Under the pieces are notes generated by a model. That model ran no database searches. It saw nothing but the letters and a program-made list of their open reading frames with translations, and was not told where the DNA came from. A stretch of DNA of 64,000 nucleotides. Source: CAYHVK01 sp964360255. GTDB taxonomy: Bacteria > Bdellovibrionota > Bdellovibrionia > Bdellovibrionales > UBA1609. Within the stretch, counting starts at the first letter, position 1. Every line of letters starts with the position of its first letter. Position numbers and translations under genes: made by a program. Positions 1-8,662 of the stretch are shown in pieces. The stretch lies in assembly GCA_964360255.1 (NCBI GenBank), contig CAYHVK010000002.1, forward strand, positions 124,001 to 188,000. Direction: 5' to 3'.

Positions 1-541
1 CCTTATTGGCATACACAACTAAATCAAAGAAGCCTTCTGAAAAAACACCTTCACGAATAGCCGCCATGGGTTGAAAGCGCCGCATTTGGTGAGCGAGCTC
101 TTCAGACTTACGACTGCCCCAGGGTGCCACATTGATGGTGAGCTGAGCGGCTAAGATGGTCACAACAACTCCCATTACTAATGCTGGCACTAGAAGGTGG
201 CGCAAACCTAGACCTAATGCTTTAAAGGCGACAATCTCAGAGTCTTGGCTCATGCGTCCGTAAGTAAGAAGAACAGAGAAGAGCATGGCCATCGGTAAGA
301 CCATAGAGAGGGTATTGAGCGTCATGTAGAAGAGAAGTTCGCCGATCATGCCCACTTGCGCCCGGTGAATGAGGATGTATTCACCGAGGCGGAAAGTCTG
401 CGCCATAGTGAGTAAAAATACGAAGCCCGCCACTGAAAACACAAAAGTGGGCAATAACTCGAACAAAATGTATTTGGCCACTAAACGGCCTCGGCCTAGA
501 TCAAACACTGTTTCGATTATACGACTTGACTGGATTTTCAT
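1..541 (-). CDS. LptF/LptG-family LPS export permease, N-terminal part (cut by window edge)
   Basis: Reading the minus strand from the ATG at 541 gives 180 codons running off the window at base 1. The protein starts MKIQSSRIIETVFDLG and has hydrophobic segments at about residues 25-50 and 65-90, then a LVPALVMGVVVTILAA segment, followed by a soluble stretch (APWGSRKSEELAHQM). This order, with an LGEYI...G...LL..L pattern between the first two membrane segments, is typical of the YjgP/YjgQ (LptF/LptG) family. These are the inner-membrane permeases of the LptBFGC transporter that moves lipopolysaccharide to the outer membrane. An in-frame TAA lies 12 bases upstream of the ATG, so the start cannot lie further out. 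F and G paralogues cannot be told apart from this part. The start codon is only 18 bp from the divergent gene at 560. Confidence 0.85.
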   Translation of the reverse strand, partial: MKIQSSRIIETVFDLGRGRLVAKYILFELLPTFVFSVAGFVFLLTMAQTFRLGEYILIHRAQVGMIGELLFYMTLNTLSMVLPMAMLFSVLLTYGRMSQDSEIVAFKALGLGLRHLLVPALVMGVVVTILAAQLTINVAPWGSRKSEELAHQMRRFQPMAAIREGVFSEGFFDLVVYANK

Positions 542-559
542 GCACTTAAATAATTAAGT

Positions 560-1390
560 ATGCTCCGGGTCGCACTCGTTTTAGACGATTATAATGAACT
601 TATCTATTTGCAGACCATTCTGCGTAAAATCGGCATTGACGTTGAGGGACTCCAAAACGTTAAAAAGTACGAAGAACTGAGTCTTGGCTTTAACCCGCAA
701 ATCCTGATCACATCTGCCTTTGGCAAAAAAGTGAATGGTTTAGAGTTTATTAAGAACCTACACCGTGTTCGTGGATACCCCAAAATCTTAGTTTTGACGA
801 CACCTGAGCGTCCTCTCTCTAAGCAAGAGACAGATCAATACACAATGGTCGATCAATTTCTTATGAGCCCCGTGAATCCGAAGAATATGATCATGGCCAT
901 CTCCCAGGTGGGGAATGTGGACGAAAAAATTCTTTTAGAAAAATTTGAAAAGCTTCAGGCTAGCGGTTTTGTCATTGATGAGAGCATTCAGCTTGTCGGC
1001 CAAGAGGAAGCTCCGATTATTGGCGAGACACCACGCTTTTCATTTCGTGACCAGGGTGCTAGCGAGCCCACCTCGTCAGCACCGGGCGCTTCATTTAAGC
1101 TGAAAAAAGATGTGAATTCTATGGCCTCAGCACCGCTTGATATTTCTCCTGCAGATGATGCTGCCGCAGCTGTGGCGCAAGTAGCGGCTGCTGTCACTGA
1201 GCGTTCGGCTAAATACCAAGAATATTTGGCTAAAATTGAGCCGCTGAAATCACCGAATTCGACCAGCTACAGTCGTGATCGCATCTTGCAAATGAATAAG
1301 AAAATCCGTTCGGCTCAACCGCCAGAGGATATTAAAGAAATAGAGCACGATCGCAAAGAGTTTGTGCGCCATCTTTTCACTAAAAAATAA
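560..1390 (+). CDS. Degenerate response-regulator receiver protein
   Basis: 276 residues. Residues 1-120 have the alternating beta/alpha pattern of a CheY-like receiver (MLRVALVLDD at the first strand, then an ILITSAFG strand, ILVLTTP strand and FLMSPVNP turn). The acidic pair D9/D10 is present, but the phospho-acceptor position is Ser52 and the conserved Lys before the last helix is Ser (LMSPVN). A normal aspartyl phosphotransfer is therefore unlikely. Residues about 125-230 are Ala/Pro/Ser-rich and probably disordered. The last 45 residues are charged. The start is fixed by the receiver fold beginning at residue 2. It converges on the receiver-DnaJ gene with 5 bp between stop codons, and it may be a phosphorylation-independent interaction domain. 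No partner can be named. Confidence 0.75.
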   Translation: MLRVALVLDDYNELIYLQTILRKIGIDVEGLQNVKKYEELSLGFNPQILITSAFGKKVNGLEFIKNLHRVRGYPKILVLTTPERPLSKQETDQYTMVDQFLMSPVNPKNMIMAISQVGNVDEKILLEKFEKLQASGFVIDESIQLVGQEEAPIIGETPRFSFRDQGASEPTSSAPGASFKLKKDVNSMASAPLDISPADDAAAAVAQVAAAVTERSAKYQEYLAKIEPLKSPNSTSYSRDRILQMNKKIRSAQPPEDIKEIEHDRKEFVRHLFTKK

Positions 1391-1395
1391 CAGAT

Positions 1396-3330
1396 TTATC
1401 CAGTGCGATTTTTAAAGAATTTAGTTACGACATGAGAAAGATCGTCAGCAATGGACGTCTTTTGTTGGCCATACATGCGTTTAATAAAAGCCATTTCTTT
1501 CTTAGCTTCAAGAAAGCCAGGGTCCATGGTGTAGGCGTGTTTAAAGTGAGAGTAAGCGCGCTGCGCCTCTTTCATTAATTCAAATTGTAGACCTTTAACG
1601 AAAAAATACTGTGGGCTGTGGCGATCTTCGTGAGGCACTTGGTTGAAAAGCTGATTTACTTTTTCGGCCAGCTCTTCATGAATCACAGTTGATTTTTTCT
1701 CTCTGATCAAAGCCCAAATCAAATAGATCATGGTGTCAGAGCGATGACCCTTCATGCGCATGCACTTTTCAAAAGTCTTGCGGGCATCTCTAAAGCGCGC
1801 GCGCTCAAGAAGATTAAAGCCGTCATCAAAAGCTGATTCTGCCTTGAGGACATCCTGAGCCTGACCTAATTGAAGAGTGGTCTCATACTCTTTGCGCCTA
1901 ACGTCGTTAATTAAAACTTGGTAGGCTTCAGTGATTCGGGCAAACACTTCGTGCGTCATATTCTTGAGCGCATCCGGGGCCGTAGGGTCCACCTTATCCG
2001 GATGAAGTGTCTTGGCTAAATTATGATAAGCTTTTGTGAACTCACTAATTCTAGATTTGTTATTCAAATTGAAAATTTCAAAATAATTTTGTGAGGCAAT
2101 CGTTTCGCGAATTTTCTTGATACGACTCAGTTGCTCGTCAAAATCAATTTTTGAAGACTTTTTCGCTTCGAGTACAAATACACGCTGAAGTAATAAGAAG
2201 TGAACTGCACGCAGCAAGTGAGCCTGCTGACCAGGAGCATTCTTAAGCGCATCCGCAATAGAGTGGGGCCAGTTGCCATTCATCAGCGTATTCACAAAAG
2301 GCTTTAACACCGGAATGGACTGTAAAAGTGAAGCGCGACTGAAATCGGCGCCCTCTAGTAAAGCGTTGTCATGCCAGTGAGCATAGAATTTTTCAAACCA
2401 ATCATCTGTCACTTTAGAAAGAATCCAGTCGCTTAAGAGATGGGTGAACTCGAGGCCATCGATATAAACAGCGGGTTCGCGTTTATCGCTCTCCGTAAAT
2501 TTAAGTTGGACTGAAGTATCCTGAATCGTTTTAGAAATACGAATAACCATTTGATCATGCTGAACCACTTGAATAGCGTGGGGAGAAATCGCCGAAGCTT
2601 CAACTAACTTAGTGCCGATTTTCTTTTGCGGGTCTACGCTCAAATAGAAATTCACATCTTCATGGGTGCAAAAGCCTCTTTCAACAAGCAAGATACCAAA
2701 ATAAGATTCGGTATCAGCATGAACAACATTCGTAATTTTACCGTGATTGAATTCAATCATAGATTTACGTTTTTCGTCGTACTGAATTTCAAGCTCGCCG
2801 CAGATGTTGTGATCCATAAGCAGAGAGTAGATAAATGGTAAATCGTAACCATGAAAAGAAGGTGTTTGCGCCAGAGCATTGAGCTTGTCTTGGGTAGAGA
2901 ACAGTTTCACTTTTAAAAGCTCAAAAATAGGGTCTTTTAAAATTTCAATTTCAGAAGAGAAAGCTTCGTCAAATTCTTTAACCAGGTCTTCAATATCAAA
3001 AGGTTTGAAGAGAAAGTTGCGGGCTTTGGTGCGATGTTTTGCATCTTGAGCAAATGCTTTATCGCGAAAGATACCAGAAGTCATAATTGTCACAGGCGGT
3101 TGACTGGCGGTTTGATTGAGCTCCACCACCACGTCGATGCCGCTCTTTGAAGGGAGCATACAATCTGATACGATTCCGTAGAAATTATTAAGGGCAAAAG
3201 CCGACTTGGCCGCCGCATAGTTTGTGACTAATTGAGTGGTGTAGCCAGCCCGCTGCAGAGCCGTTTCAATGGCTCGACCCAATGTCTGGTCGTCTTCAAT
3301 AATAAGGATTTTAATTTGCGACTTCTGCAT
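1396..3330 (-). CDS. Receiver - DUF4388 - DnaJ (J domain) - TPR fusion protein
   Basis: 644 residues. Residues 7-125 form a complete receiver domain: D13/D14, phospho-acceptor D56 (IVSDCMLP), T84 and K109 (LFKPFD). Residues about 155-300 match the PatA-type DUF4388 pattern seen in predatory and myxobacterial signalling proteins (FHGYDLPFIYSLLMD, GELEIQ, IEFNHGKITNVVHAD, YFGILLVERGF). Residues about 415-487 are a J domain with the HPD triad at 443-445, which is known to stimulate Hsp70 (DnaK) ATPase. Residues about 495-620 contain helix-turn-helix pairs resembling TPRs. There is no membrane segment, so it is probably cytoplasmic. The inferred role is phosphorylation-controlled recruitment of an Hsp70 to a client. 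The order of domains is seen directly; the function is inference. Confidence 0.85.
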   Translation of the reverse strand: MQKSQIKILIIEDDQTLGRAIETALQRAGYTTQLVTNYAAAKSAFALNNFYGIVSDCMLPSKSGIDVVVELNQTASQPPVTIMTSGIFRDKAFAQDAKHRTKARNFLFKPFDIEDLVKEFDEAFSSEIEILKDPIFELLKVKLFSTQDKLNALAQTPSFHGYDLPFIYSLLMDHNICGELEIQYDEKRKSMIEFNHGKITNVVHADTESYFGILLVERGFCTHEDVNFYLSVDPQKKIGTKLVEASAISPHAIQVVQHDQMVIRISKTIQDTSVQLKFTESDKREPAVYIDGLEFTHLLSDWILSKVTDDWFEKFYAHWHDNALLEGADFSRASLLQSIPVLKPFVNTLMNGNWPHSIADALKNAPGQQAHLLRAVHFLLLQRVFVLEAKKSSKIDFDEQLSRIKKIRETIASQNYFEIFNLNNKSRISEFTKAYHNLAKTLHPDKVDPTAPDALKNMTHEVFARITEAYQVLINDVRRKEYETTLQLGQAQDVLKAESAFDDGFNLLERARFRDARKTFEKCMRMKGHRSDTMIYLIWALIREKKSTVIHEELAEKVNQLFNQVPHEDRHSPQYFFVKGLQFELMKEAQRAYSHFKHAYTMDPGFLEAKKEMAFIKRMYGQQKTSIADDLSHVVTKFFKNRTG

Positions 3331-3403
3331 CTACCTATCTATCGGAAACTTATGGCGTCTTTTTAAACTTTAGGGGGCTTTTGAAGCGCGTCATGGCCTT
3401 TTG

Positions 3404-3412
3404 TGGTATGAT
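3404..3412 (+). promoter_or_regulatory. Extended -10 promoter element of trxA
   Basis: TGG-TATGAT is an extended -10 (TGn plus 5/6 match to TATAAT). No good -35 lies at 17 bp; TTGAAG at 3381-3386 is 20 bp away. The trxA start is about 95 bp downstream, giving a long leader. Confidence 0.45.
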
Positions 3413-3507
3413 TTAGACATTAGTCCGGGTCTTAGGGTCTCAGAAACATTGAGTCAGACCTGAAGCAGTGCTAAAACAAAATTTAGACATAAATTAAGGA
3501 GTCCAAA

Positions 3508-3828
3508 ATGGCCACAGAATCAGTAACAGACGCAACATTTGAAAAAGAAGTTCTTCAATCATCAACACCGACCCTTGTTGATTTTTGGGCTGAGTGGTGT
3601 GGACCTTGCCGTGGATTAGCTCCAAAACTTGAAGAGATTGGCACTGAATTAACTGGCAAAGTTAAAATTGTAAAAATCAACATCGATGAGAACCAAGGAA
3701 CTCCGCAAAAATTCGGAATCCGCAGCATTCCAACAATGATTCTTTTCAAAGGTGGCCAACAAGTTGAGCAACTTCTTGGCAACCTACCAAAAGAAAACAT
3801 CGTCGATATGATCAAAAAACACGTCTAG
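3508..3828 (+). CDS. trxA: Thioredoxin
   Basis: 106 residues, the usual length of a single-domain thioredoxin. The active site is W30-C-G-P-C34 inside VDFWAEWCGPC, and the cis-proline is P75 (SIPTMILF). It reduces disulfides of cytoplasmic proteins, recycled by thioredoxin reductase (not in this window). The start is supported by a strong AAGGAGTCC ribosome site 4 bases before the ATG, a motif that recurs before the PpiD-like gene and purS here. The gene is monocistronic: it has its own promoter and is followed by a clear intrinsic terminator. Confidence 0.97.
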   Translation: MATESVTDATFEKEVLQSSTPTLVDFWAEWCGPCRGLAPKLEEIGTELTGKVKIVKINIDENQGTPQKFGIRSIPTMILFKGGQQVEQLLGNLPKENIVDMIKKHV

Positions 3829-3866
3829 TGGCCGAAATCCGAAGCTAAGCCAGTGAGTCTCTATTG

Positions 3867-3895
3867 CCCACATCTTTTATCAGATGTGGGTTTTT
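3867..3895 (+). terminator. Intrinsic terminator of trxA
   Basis: Perfect 9-bp stem CCCACATCT / AGATGTGGG with a 6-base loop (3876-3881), directly followed by five T. It starts 38 bp after the trxA stop. Confidence 0.9.
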
Positions 3896-3943
3896 AATTA
3901 AATTTCAGCGAAGTTGGTTCTTCATACTTCCAACAAATGAAGA

Positions 3944-4040
3944 GTTGCCGAGCTGAGCAAAATTCATGTGCATGCAGGTTCTATTAGATTTCAACTCAGT
4001 TTTACCCTAGTTAAGAGCGGATTTTGCTCAGTTCGGCAAC
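3944..4040. repeat. Long inverted repeat, 20-bp arms, 57-bp centre
   Basis: The left arm 3944-3963 (GTTGCCGAGCTGAGCAAAAT) and right arm 4021-4040 (ATTTTGCTCAGTTCGGCAAC) are complementary at 19 of 20 positions; the exception is a G-T pair. It lies between the trxA terminator and the 3' end of rodA, about 33 bp past the rodA stop. No T-tract follows either arm, so it is not a classic terminator. It could be a palindromic mobile remnant or an mRNA-stabilising 3' structure. Confidence 0.8.
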
Positions 4041-4073
4041 TTACTTTTTGTGCTTGAGCTAAAGTTACCGTAC

Positions 4074-5195
4074 TTAGAATAAAAATTTTCTTGAAGCGAC
4101 GGATGAAACTACGCCTAAGCAGAGCATGGTGGTGATCATAATTGATCCGCCGTATGACAAAAGTGGAAGTGGGACGCCCACGATGGGTAAAAGTCCCATA
4201 ACCATGCAAATATTAATGGTCATGTGCCAGAAAATAACTGAAATAGCGCCCACGGCAAGAATGCAACCGTAGCGATCTTTCGCTTGGGAGGCGATTCTAA
4301 ATCCCATGAATAAAAGCACGATAAATAATCCGCAAGTGGTAATGCTGCCGATAAATCCATGCTCTTCGCTGAGAACCGAGAAAATAAAATCGGTGTGGCG
4401 CTCTGGTAAGAATTCGAGCTGGGATTGAGTTCCTTTTCTGAAACCTTTGCCGATCACTTGGCCACTGCCCACGGCAATTTTCGATTGAATGCTGTTGTAA
4501 CCAGCTCCGCGAGCATCTTTACCAGGATTCAAGAAAGTGAGGACACGATTTTTTTGATACTGCTTAAGGCCGAACGACCAAACTAATGGCGTTGCAATCA
4601 AGCCGATTACGAAGAGAAAAATAAACACCGATCTTTTTACTTTTACGAAAACCACCATTGAGGTGAAAACAAAAAGTAACATCATGCCCGTACCCAAATC
4701 TGGCTGTTTAATTGTCAAAGCAGCGGGAACTAAAGCGACTACTGTGGGCCAGAAAAGGTCTCTGAAACCTAAACCTTCAGGTTTTGCGCGTTCGGCTAGG
4801 ATACGAGCCATAACGAAAACAAGAACGATCTTCATCGTCTCAGAAGGTTGGTAGCGCATAAACCCTAAATTGAGCCAGCGCTGAGCGCCGTAAGCGATCA
4901 CGCCTATAATATCAACAGCAAGAAGAGCCGCCACATTCATTGCATATAAAAACCATGAAGCGCGTTTGAACCAATCATAATCGAACCAAGTGACGCTAAA
5001 GAAAATGCCCCAGCCGATAAACAGCCAAACAATTTGCTGCCAAAAGAGGTTTGAGTTTTCAGCATGAAGGGCGCCGTGAGTGGCGCTGTAAAGATTGATA
5101 AGACCAATAATGTTCAAAGCCACAATCACAAAAATCAAGTTCATGTCGAGGCGGTGAAAGAGCGTGCGCTGCTCAACCTGCAAATTATATTTCAT
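4074..5195 (-). CDS. rodA: Rod-shape peptidoglycan glycosyltransferase RodA (SEDS family)
   Basis: 373 residues, about ten membrane segments, usual RodA length. Family markers include FDYDWFKRASWFLYA, the GAQRWLNLGFMRYQPSE stretch (with the QPSE motif), KQPDLGTGMML, FLPERHTDFIFSVLSEEHGF and the C-terminal PLPLLSYGGS. RodA polymerises lipid II into glycan strands in the elongasome with PBP2. The ATG at 5195 overlaps the stop of mrdA by 4 bp (ATGA), so the pair is translationally coupled. It is the last gene of the mreC-mreD-mrdA-rodA operon. Confidence 0.95.
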   Translation of the reverse strand: MKYNLQVEQRTLFHRLDMNLIFVIVALNIIGLINLYSATHGALHAENSNLFWQQIVWLFIGWGIFFSVTWFDYDWFKRASWFLYAMNVAALLAVDIIGVIAYGAQRWLNLGFMRYQPSETMKIVLVFVMARILAERAKPEGLGFRDLFWPTVVALVPAALTIKQPDLGTGMMLLFVFTSMVVFVKVKRSVFIFLFVIGLIATPLVWSFGLKQYQKNRVLTFLNPGKDARGAGYNSIQSKIAVGSGQVIGKGFRKGTQSQLEFLPERHTDFIFSVLSEEHGFIGSITTCGLFIVLLFMGFRIASQAKDRYGCILAVGAISVIFWHMTINICMVMGLLPIVGVPLPLLSYGGSIMITTMLCLGVVSSVASRKFLF

Positions 5196-7168
5196 TCATC
5201 CACCTCAACTTTGGTAGGCACCGGAAGCGGCTTTTTCGATTTATCTTTTATAAGTTCGGGGCGGTATTTCTCAATGTAAGCGCGAGCAATATCTCTGAAA
5301 ACAGGTACGCCGCCAGTGTTACCGTGACACGCATGTTCAGTTAAAACAGCAATTGCAATCTCAGGTTTGTCGGCCGGAAGATAACCCACGAATGTTCCAT
5401 GGTGACGCATTTGTAGAGGACGATTTTCACAGCGATCATAAATTTCGGTAGCGCTGTAAGATTGAAGCTGAGTTGTACCGGTTTTGCCGGCGAATTCAAC
5501 TCCCGGAATTTTCCACCAATGGGCGGTGCCGCGCTCTCCGTTGGCCACTTGCCAAAGGCCTTTGCGAACAGATGCTAAAGTTTCAGGTGAAACACGCGTG
5601 CCATTCTCATCAGGAACAGTCACATCACGAATCAGTTCTGGCTCAAACTCCTCCACTACCTGGTGATCTTCAGAGAGAATTTTTTTAACAAGAAGAGGAC
5701 GAACCAGCTGACCACCATTACCGATGGCATTGTAGCCCAAGAGAAGCTGCATCAGCGTTACGCGCACGAAACCTTGGCCGATGGCATTTGATAAATTTTC
5801 GCCGGGTTGCCAAGGCTCGCCAGTGACTTTTAACTTCCATTCTTTGCTTGGGAAGACTCCGGCCACTTCGTTGGCAATTTGTACTTTAGCTTTTTGGCCG
5901 AGACCGAAAAGTGTTGCGTACTTGTACATGTTGTCGATACCAAGCTGGATACCTAATTTATAAAAGAAAATATTTGATGAGCGCTCAAGTGCCGTCGCCA
6001 CATTGATGTTGCCGTGACCACCCTTAATTGAGTCATGGTACGGACGGCCACCGAACATCATCATGCCCGGTGCGCTAACGATTGTATTGGGTGTAATCAC
6101 TTTCTCTTGAAGAGCAGCGGCTGCGATAAATGGTTTAAGGGCCGAACCTGGTGAGTAGTGATCTTGAATAGGTTTATTGCGTAAAGGCTTATAAGGGTCG
6201 TTGATCAGTTGAGACCAAACTTCAGGAGTAATGCCTTTTGCAAATTTATTCGGATTGAACGTTGGGGTCACAACCCAAGCTAAAATCTCACCGTTAGTTT
6301 TCATGGCTACAACGGCTCCAATACGAGGGCCCGTTGCATCTTTTTGTTCAGACATCGCTTTGTAAGCGGCTTCTTGAATATCTTTATCAATAGTTAAAAC
6401 TAAATTGTGACCCGGAACTTCTTTCTGGGCTTTAAGTTCAGTGAACTGGGATTCATCTTTTGTCGATTCTCGGCCGTGAGCATCGACTTCAGTGAAATCG
6501 AGCCCGTCGCGACCGCGGAGGCGAAGATCCCAAACCTCTTCAATACCGCTTTGACCGATAATATCACCCTGTTGAAATGGAATCTGCGCCGCACGTTTTT
6601 TGTTGAGGCTGTCCATTTGTCGTTTTGAAATTTCACCCACGTAGCCGAAAAGCTGCGCGCCATTTTGCTCAAGAGGGTAGTAACGCAAAACAGTCTCTTG
6701 AACATTCAGTCCTGGGTTATCGATACGAAGCATTTTTAGACGAAACACCTCATCAAGAGTTAAATTCTCTTTTAAGCGCACGGGCATGAAAGGACCATTT
6801 TTGCGCCGGCTAGTTTTTACGTTCTCAACAATTTTCTCTGGAGTCTGGCCAATAATCGGACTGATAGCCGCCGCTGTTTCTTCAAGTTTTGTGGCGTACT
6901 GCGGAGAGATTGTTGCATCGAAGCCCATTGTATTATCAACAAGAATGCGGCCTTCACGATCAAGAATTAAACCACGGGGAGAGGGAATGCGGTTTTCTTT
7001 TAAACGGTTCTTCTCTGAATACTCTCTCAGTTCGCGGCCATCGACAATTTGTAAAAACCAAAGACGTGTGAAAATAATCGTAGCCACTATAGCGAGTGCG
7101 AAATAAACCACACGAAAGCGCGGGCCTAAATCTCGGGCGTCATCATCATGTGTTGCAAAATCTGCCAT
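5192..7168 (-). CDS. mrdA: Penicillin-binding protein 2 (elongasome transpeptidase)
   Basis: 658 residues. There is one N-terminal membrane anchor (about 18-40), a dimerisation/pedestal region, and a transpeptidase domain with S342-A-L-K345 (SxxK), S397-S-N399 (SxN) and K562-T-G (KTG). It cross-links peptidoglycan during lateral growth, in the periplasm, as partner of RodA. The SxxK is SALK, where PBP2 enzymes often have STFK; the catalytic Ser and Lys are intact. It lies 3 bp downstream of mreD in the cell-shape operon. Confidence 0.95.
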   Translation of the reverse strand: MADFATHDDDARDLGPRFRVVYFALAIVATIIFTRLWFLQIVDGRELREYSEKNRLKENRIPSPRGLILDREGRILVDNTMGFDATISPQYATKLEETAAAISPIIGQTPEKIVENVKTSRRKNGPFMPVRLKENLTLDEVFRLKMLRIDNPGLNVQETVLRYYPLEQNGAQLFGYVGEISKRQMDSLNKKRAAQIPFQQGDIIGQSGIEEVWDLRLRGRDGLDFTEVDAHGRESTKDESQFTELKAQKEVPGHNLVLTIDKDIQEAAYKAMSEQKDATGPRIGAVVAMKTNGEILAWVVTPTFNPNKFAKGITPEVWSQLINDPYKPLRNKPIQDHYSPGSALKPFIAAAALQEKVITPNTIVSAPGMMMFGGRPYHDSIKGGHGNINVATALERSSNIFFYKLGIQLGIDNMYKYATLFGLGQKAKVQIANEVAGVFPSKEWKLKVTGEPWQPGENLSNAIGQGFVRVTLMQLLLGYNAIGNGGQLVRPLLVKKILSEDHQVVEEFEPELIRDVTVPDENGTRVSPETLASVRKGLWQVANGERGTAHWWKIPGVEFAGKTGTTQLQSYSATEIYDRCENRPLQMRHHGTFVGYLPADKPEIAIAVLTEHACHGNTGGVPVFRDIARAYIEKYRPELIKDKSKKPLPVPTKVEVDE

Positions 7169-7171
7169 AAA

Positions 7172-7711
7172 TTAAATTAACTCCGAGCTTGTATTTTTCG
7201 GAGCTTCTTGTTGCGTCAGTTTATCTATAACTACGAGTATGTAATAAATTGGTAAAGCGCTGAGAGCGGTGAAAAGCGCGCTCACGATCCAGCTGAAAAA
7301 ATGAAACTCAACATTCGGAGCGGTTTCAAAAAAGTAGGCTCCAATCATTGATGAGATCGGCACAACGAACGCCAGGCCGCCGCAAGCGAGCATAAACTGT
7401 GTAGGTCCCGCCCAGAGAACGCGATCACGAAGAATATAAAGGAATCCGAAGTTCACCATAAGAACGACGAAGATCACACTTAAAGGCATTCCGCTCATTG
7501 AGAAAAGTACGTAAGCCACAAGGTAGCTCATGATCATGGCGCGCACGGGTGAGCGGAACATAATCCAGTAATTGGTAATGGTCATCCAAAGATAGGGCGC
7601 AGGCGTGTAGCCAAAGACTTGTAACCATAATGCCGATTGAATCGCACCGAGAAGGATGGCGATCAAAATAAAGCAAATGTAGTTAATGACCTGAAACGAA
7701 AGCTCTCTCAT
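7172..7711 (-). CDS. mreD: Rod-shape-determining membrane protein MreD
   Basis: 179 residues, five or six hydrophobic segments covering nearly the whole protein, which matches MreD (about 160-180 residues). MreD proteins are weakly conserved, so the call rests mainly on size, membrane topology and position between mreC and PBP2. It overlaps mreC by 4 bp (ATGA). It acts in the inner membrane to link MreC and PBP2/RodA to the MreB filament; mreB is not in this window. Confidence 0.88.
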   Translation of the reverse strand: MRELSFQVINYICFILIAILLGAIQSALWLQVFGYTPAPYLWMTITNYWIMFRSPVRAMIMSYLVAYVLFSMSGMPLSVIFVVLMVNFGFLYILRDRVLWAGPTQFMLACGGLAFVVPISSMIGAYFFETAPNVEFHFFSWIVSALFTALSALPIYYILVVIDKLTQQEAPKNTSSELI

Positions 7712-8583
7712 TCTTTTTTAGCTCCGACATCGGCGGCTTCTACTGGCTGTTCAGGCTCGAAATCCACTTGCTGAGCATCGATAACAATGAAAAGTTCTTC
7801 TAAGTTTGCCGCCGCAATAATCGGTTGAACGTCGACTTTCTGGCCGAGACCGTATTCATCTTTTTCTACGTTCGTGACCGTTCCGATAGGGAAGCCTTTA
7901 GGAAAGATATTATCTAGACCGCTGGATACAACGGTGTCGCCCACTTGCACATCTTCACTGCGCTTGAGATAGTTGAGGCTGCACGTATCTTTCGGGCCGC
8001 CTTGAATAATACCACGGGCGCGAGATCTTTGAACGATGGCATCGATCACCGCATAACGATCAGTCAGAAGTAAAATCTGTGAAGTGTAGGGTTCAACTTG
8101 AACGGTGTAACCCACGGCTCCGTTAACAGTGATAGCGGCCATGCCTTTTTTAACGCCATGTTTTTCGCCGCGGTTCACTGTAATGGTGTCGTAATCAGAG
8201 AAAAGATCACGGGCCACAATACGAGCCGCGATCAGATTCATTTTTGTAGTTTGCTTAAAATCGATGAGCTTATTCAGGCGCTCATTCTCGAGGGTCAGTT
8301 CTGTTAAAGAGCTCAGGCGGGCTTTCAGTTGCGCTAATTCTTGGTTGAGTTCACGGTTCGTGGTCTTAATATCCACTAGGTTTAAATACAGGTCAGTTGT
8401 AGAGCGGACGCCTGACGTCAAAGACGAAAAGGAGTTTTGCGTTATGCCCGATAGAAAAAAGAAGGGGCGAAAGATCCAAGGCTCGTTTTTAGACGATTTC
8501 TGCATGTTCACTGAAAAAACCGGGATAGCGAGCAAGAAAGCAAGGGTCAAAATTTTGCGAATATCAAAGTTGAGAAAATTCAT
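7708..8583 (-). CDS. mreC: Rod-shape-determining protein MreC
   Basis: 291 residues from the ATG at 8583; a TTG at 8601 in the same frame would add six residues. It has one N-terminal membrane segment (ILTLAFLLAIPVF), a coiled coil at about 60-100 (TTNRELNQELAQLKARL..LENERLNKLI), then the double beta-barrel of MreC with LIAARIVARD, NRGEKHGVKKGMAAITVNGAVG and the QILLLTDRYAVIDAIVQRS region. The acidic C-terminal tail is short. It is a periplasmic scaffold that activates PBP2-RodA and the first gene of the operon. The start choice is not settled by the ribosome site (AAGGGGAT lies too near the TTG and far from the ATG). Confidence 0.93.
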   Translation of the reverse strand: MNFLNFDIRKILTLAFLLAIPVFSVNMQKSSKNEPWIFRPFFFLSGITQNSFSSLTSGVRSTTDLYLNLVDIKTTNRELNQELAQLKARLSSLTELTLENERLNKLIDFKQTTKMNLIAARIVARDLFSDYDTITVNRGEKHGVKKGMAAITVNGAVGYTVQVEPYTSQILLLTDRYAVIDAIVQRSRARGIIQGGPKDTCSLNYLKRSEDVQVGDTVVSSGLDNIFPKGFPIGTVTNVEKDEYGLGQKVDVQPIIAAANLEELFIVIDAQQVDFEPEQPVEAADVGAKKE

Positions 8584-8662
8584 ATCTAAATAAGGTAACA
8601 AATCCCCTTGAAAAATAAATAAAAAGAAACGAATCTAACTCAATCTATCAAAGGAGTCCTTC

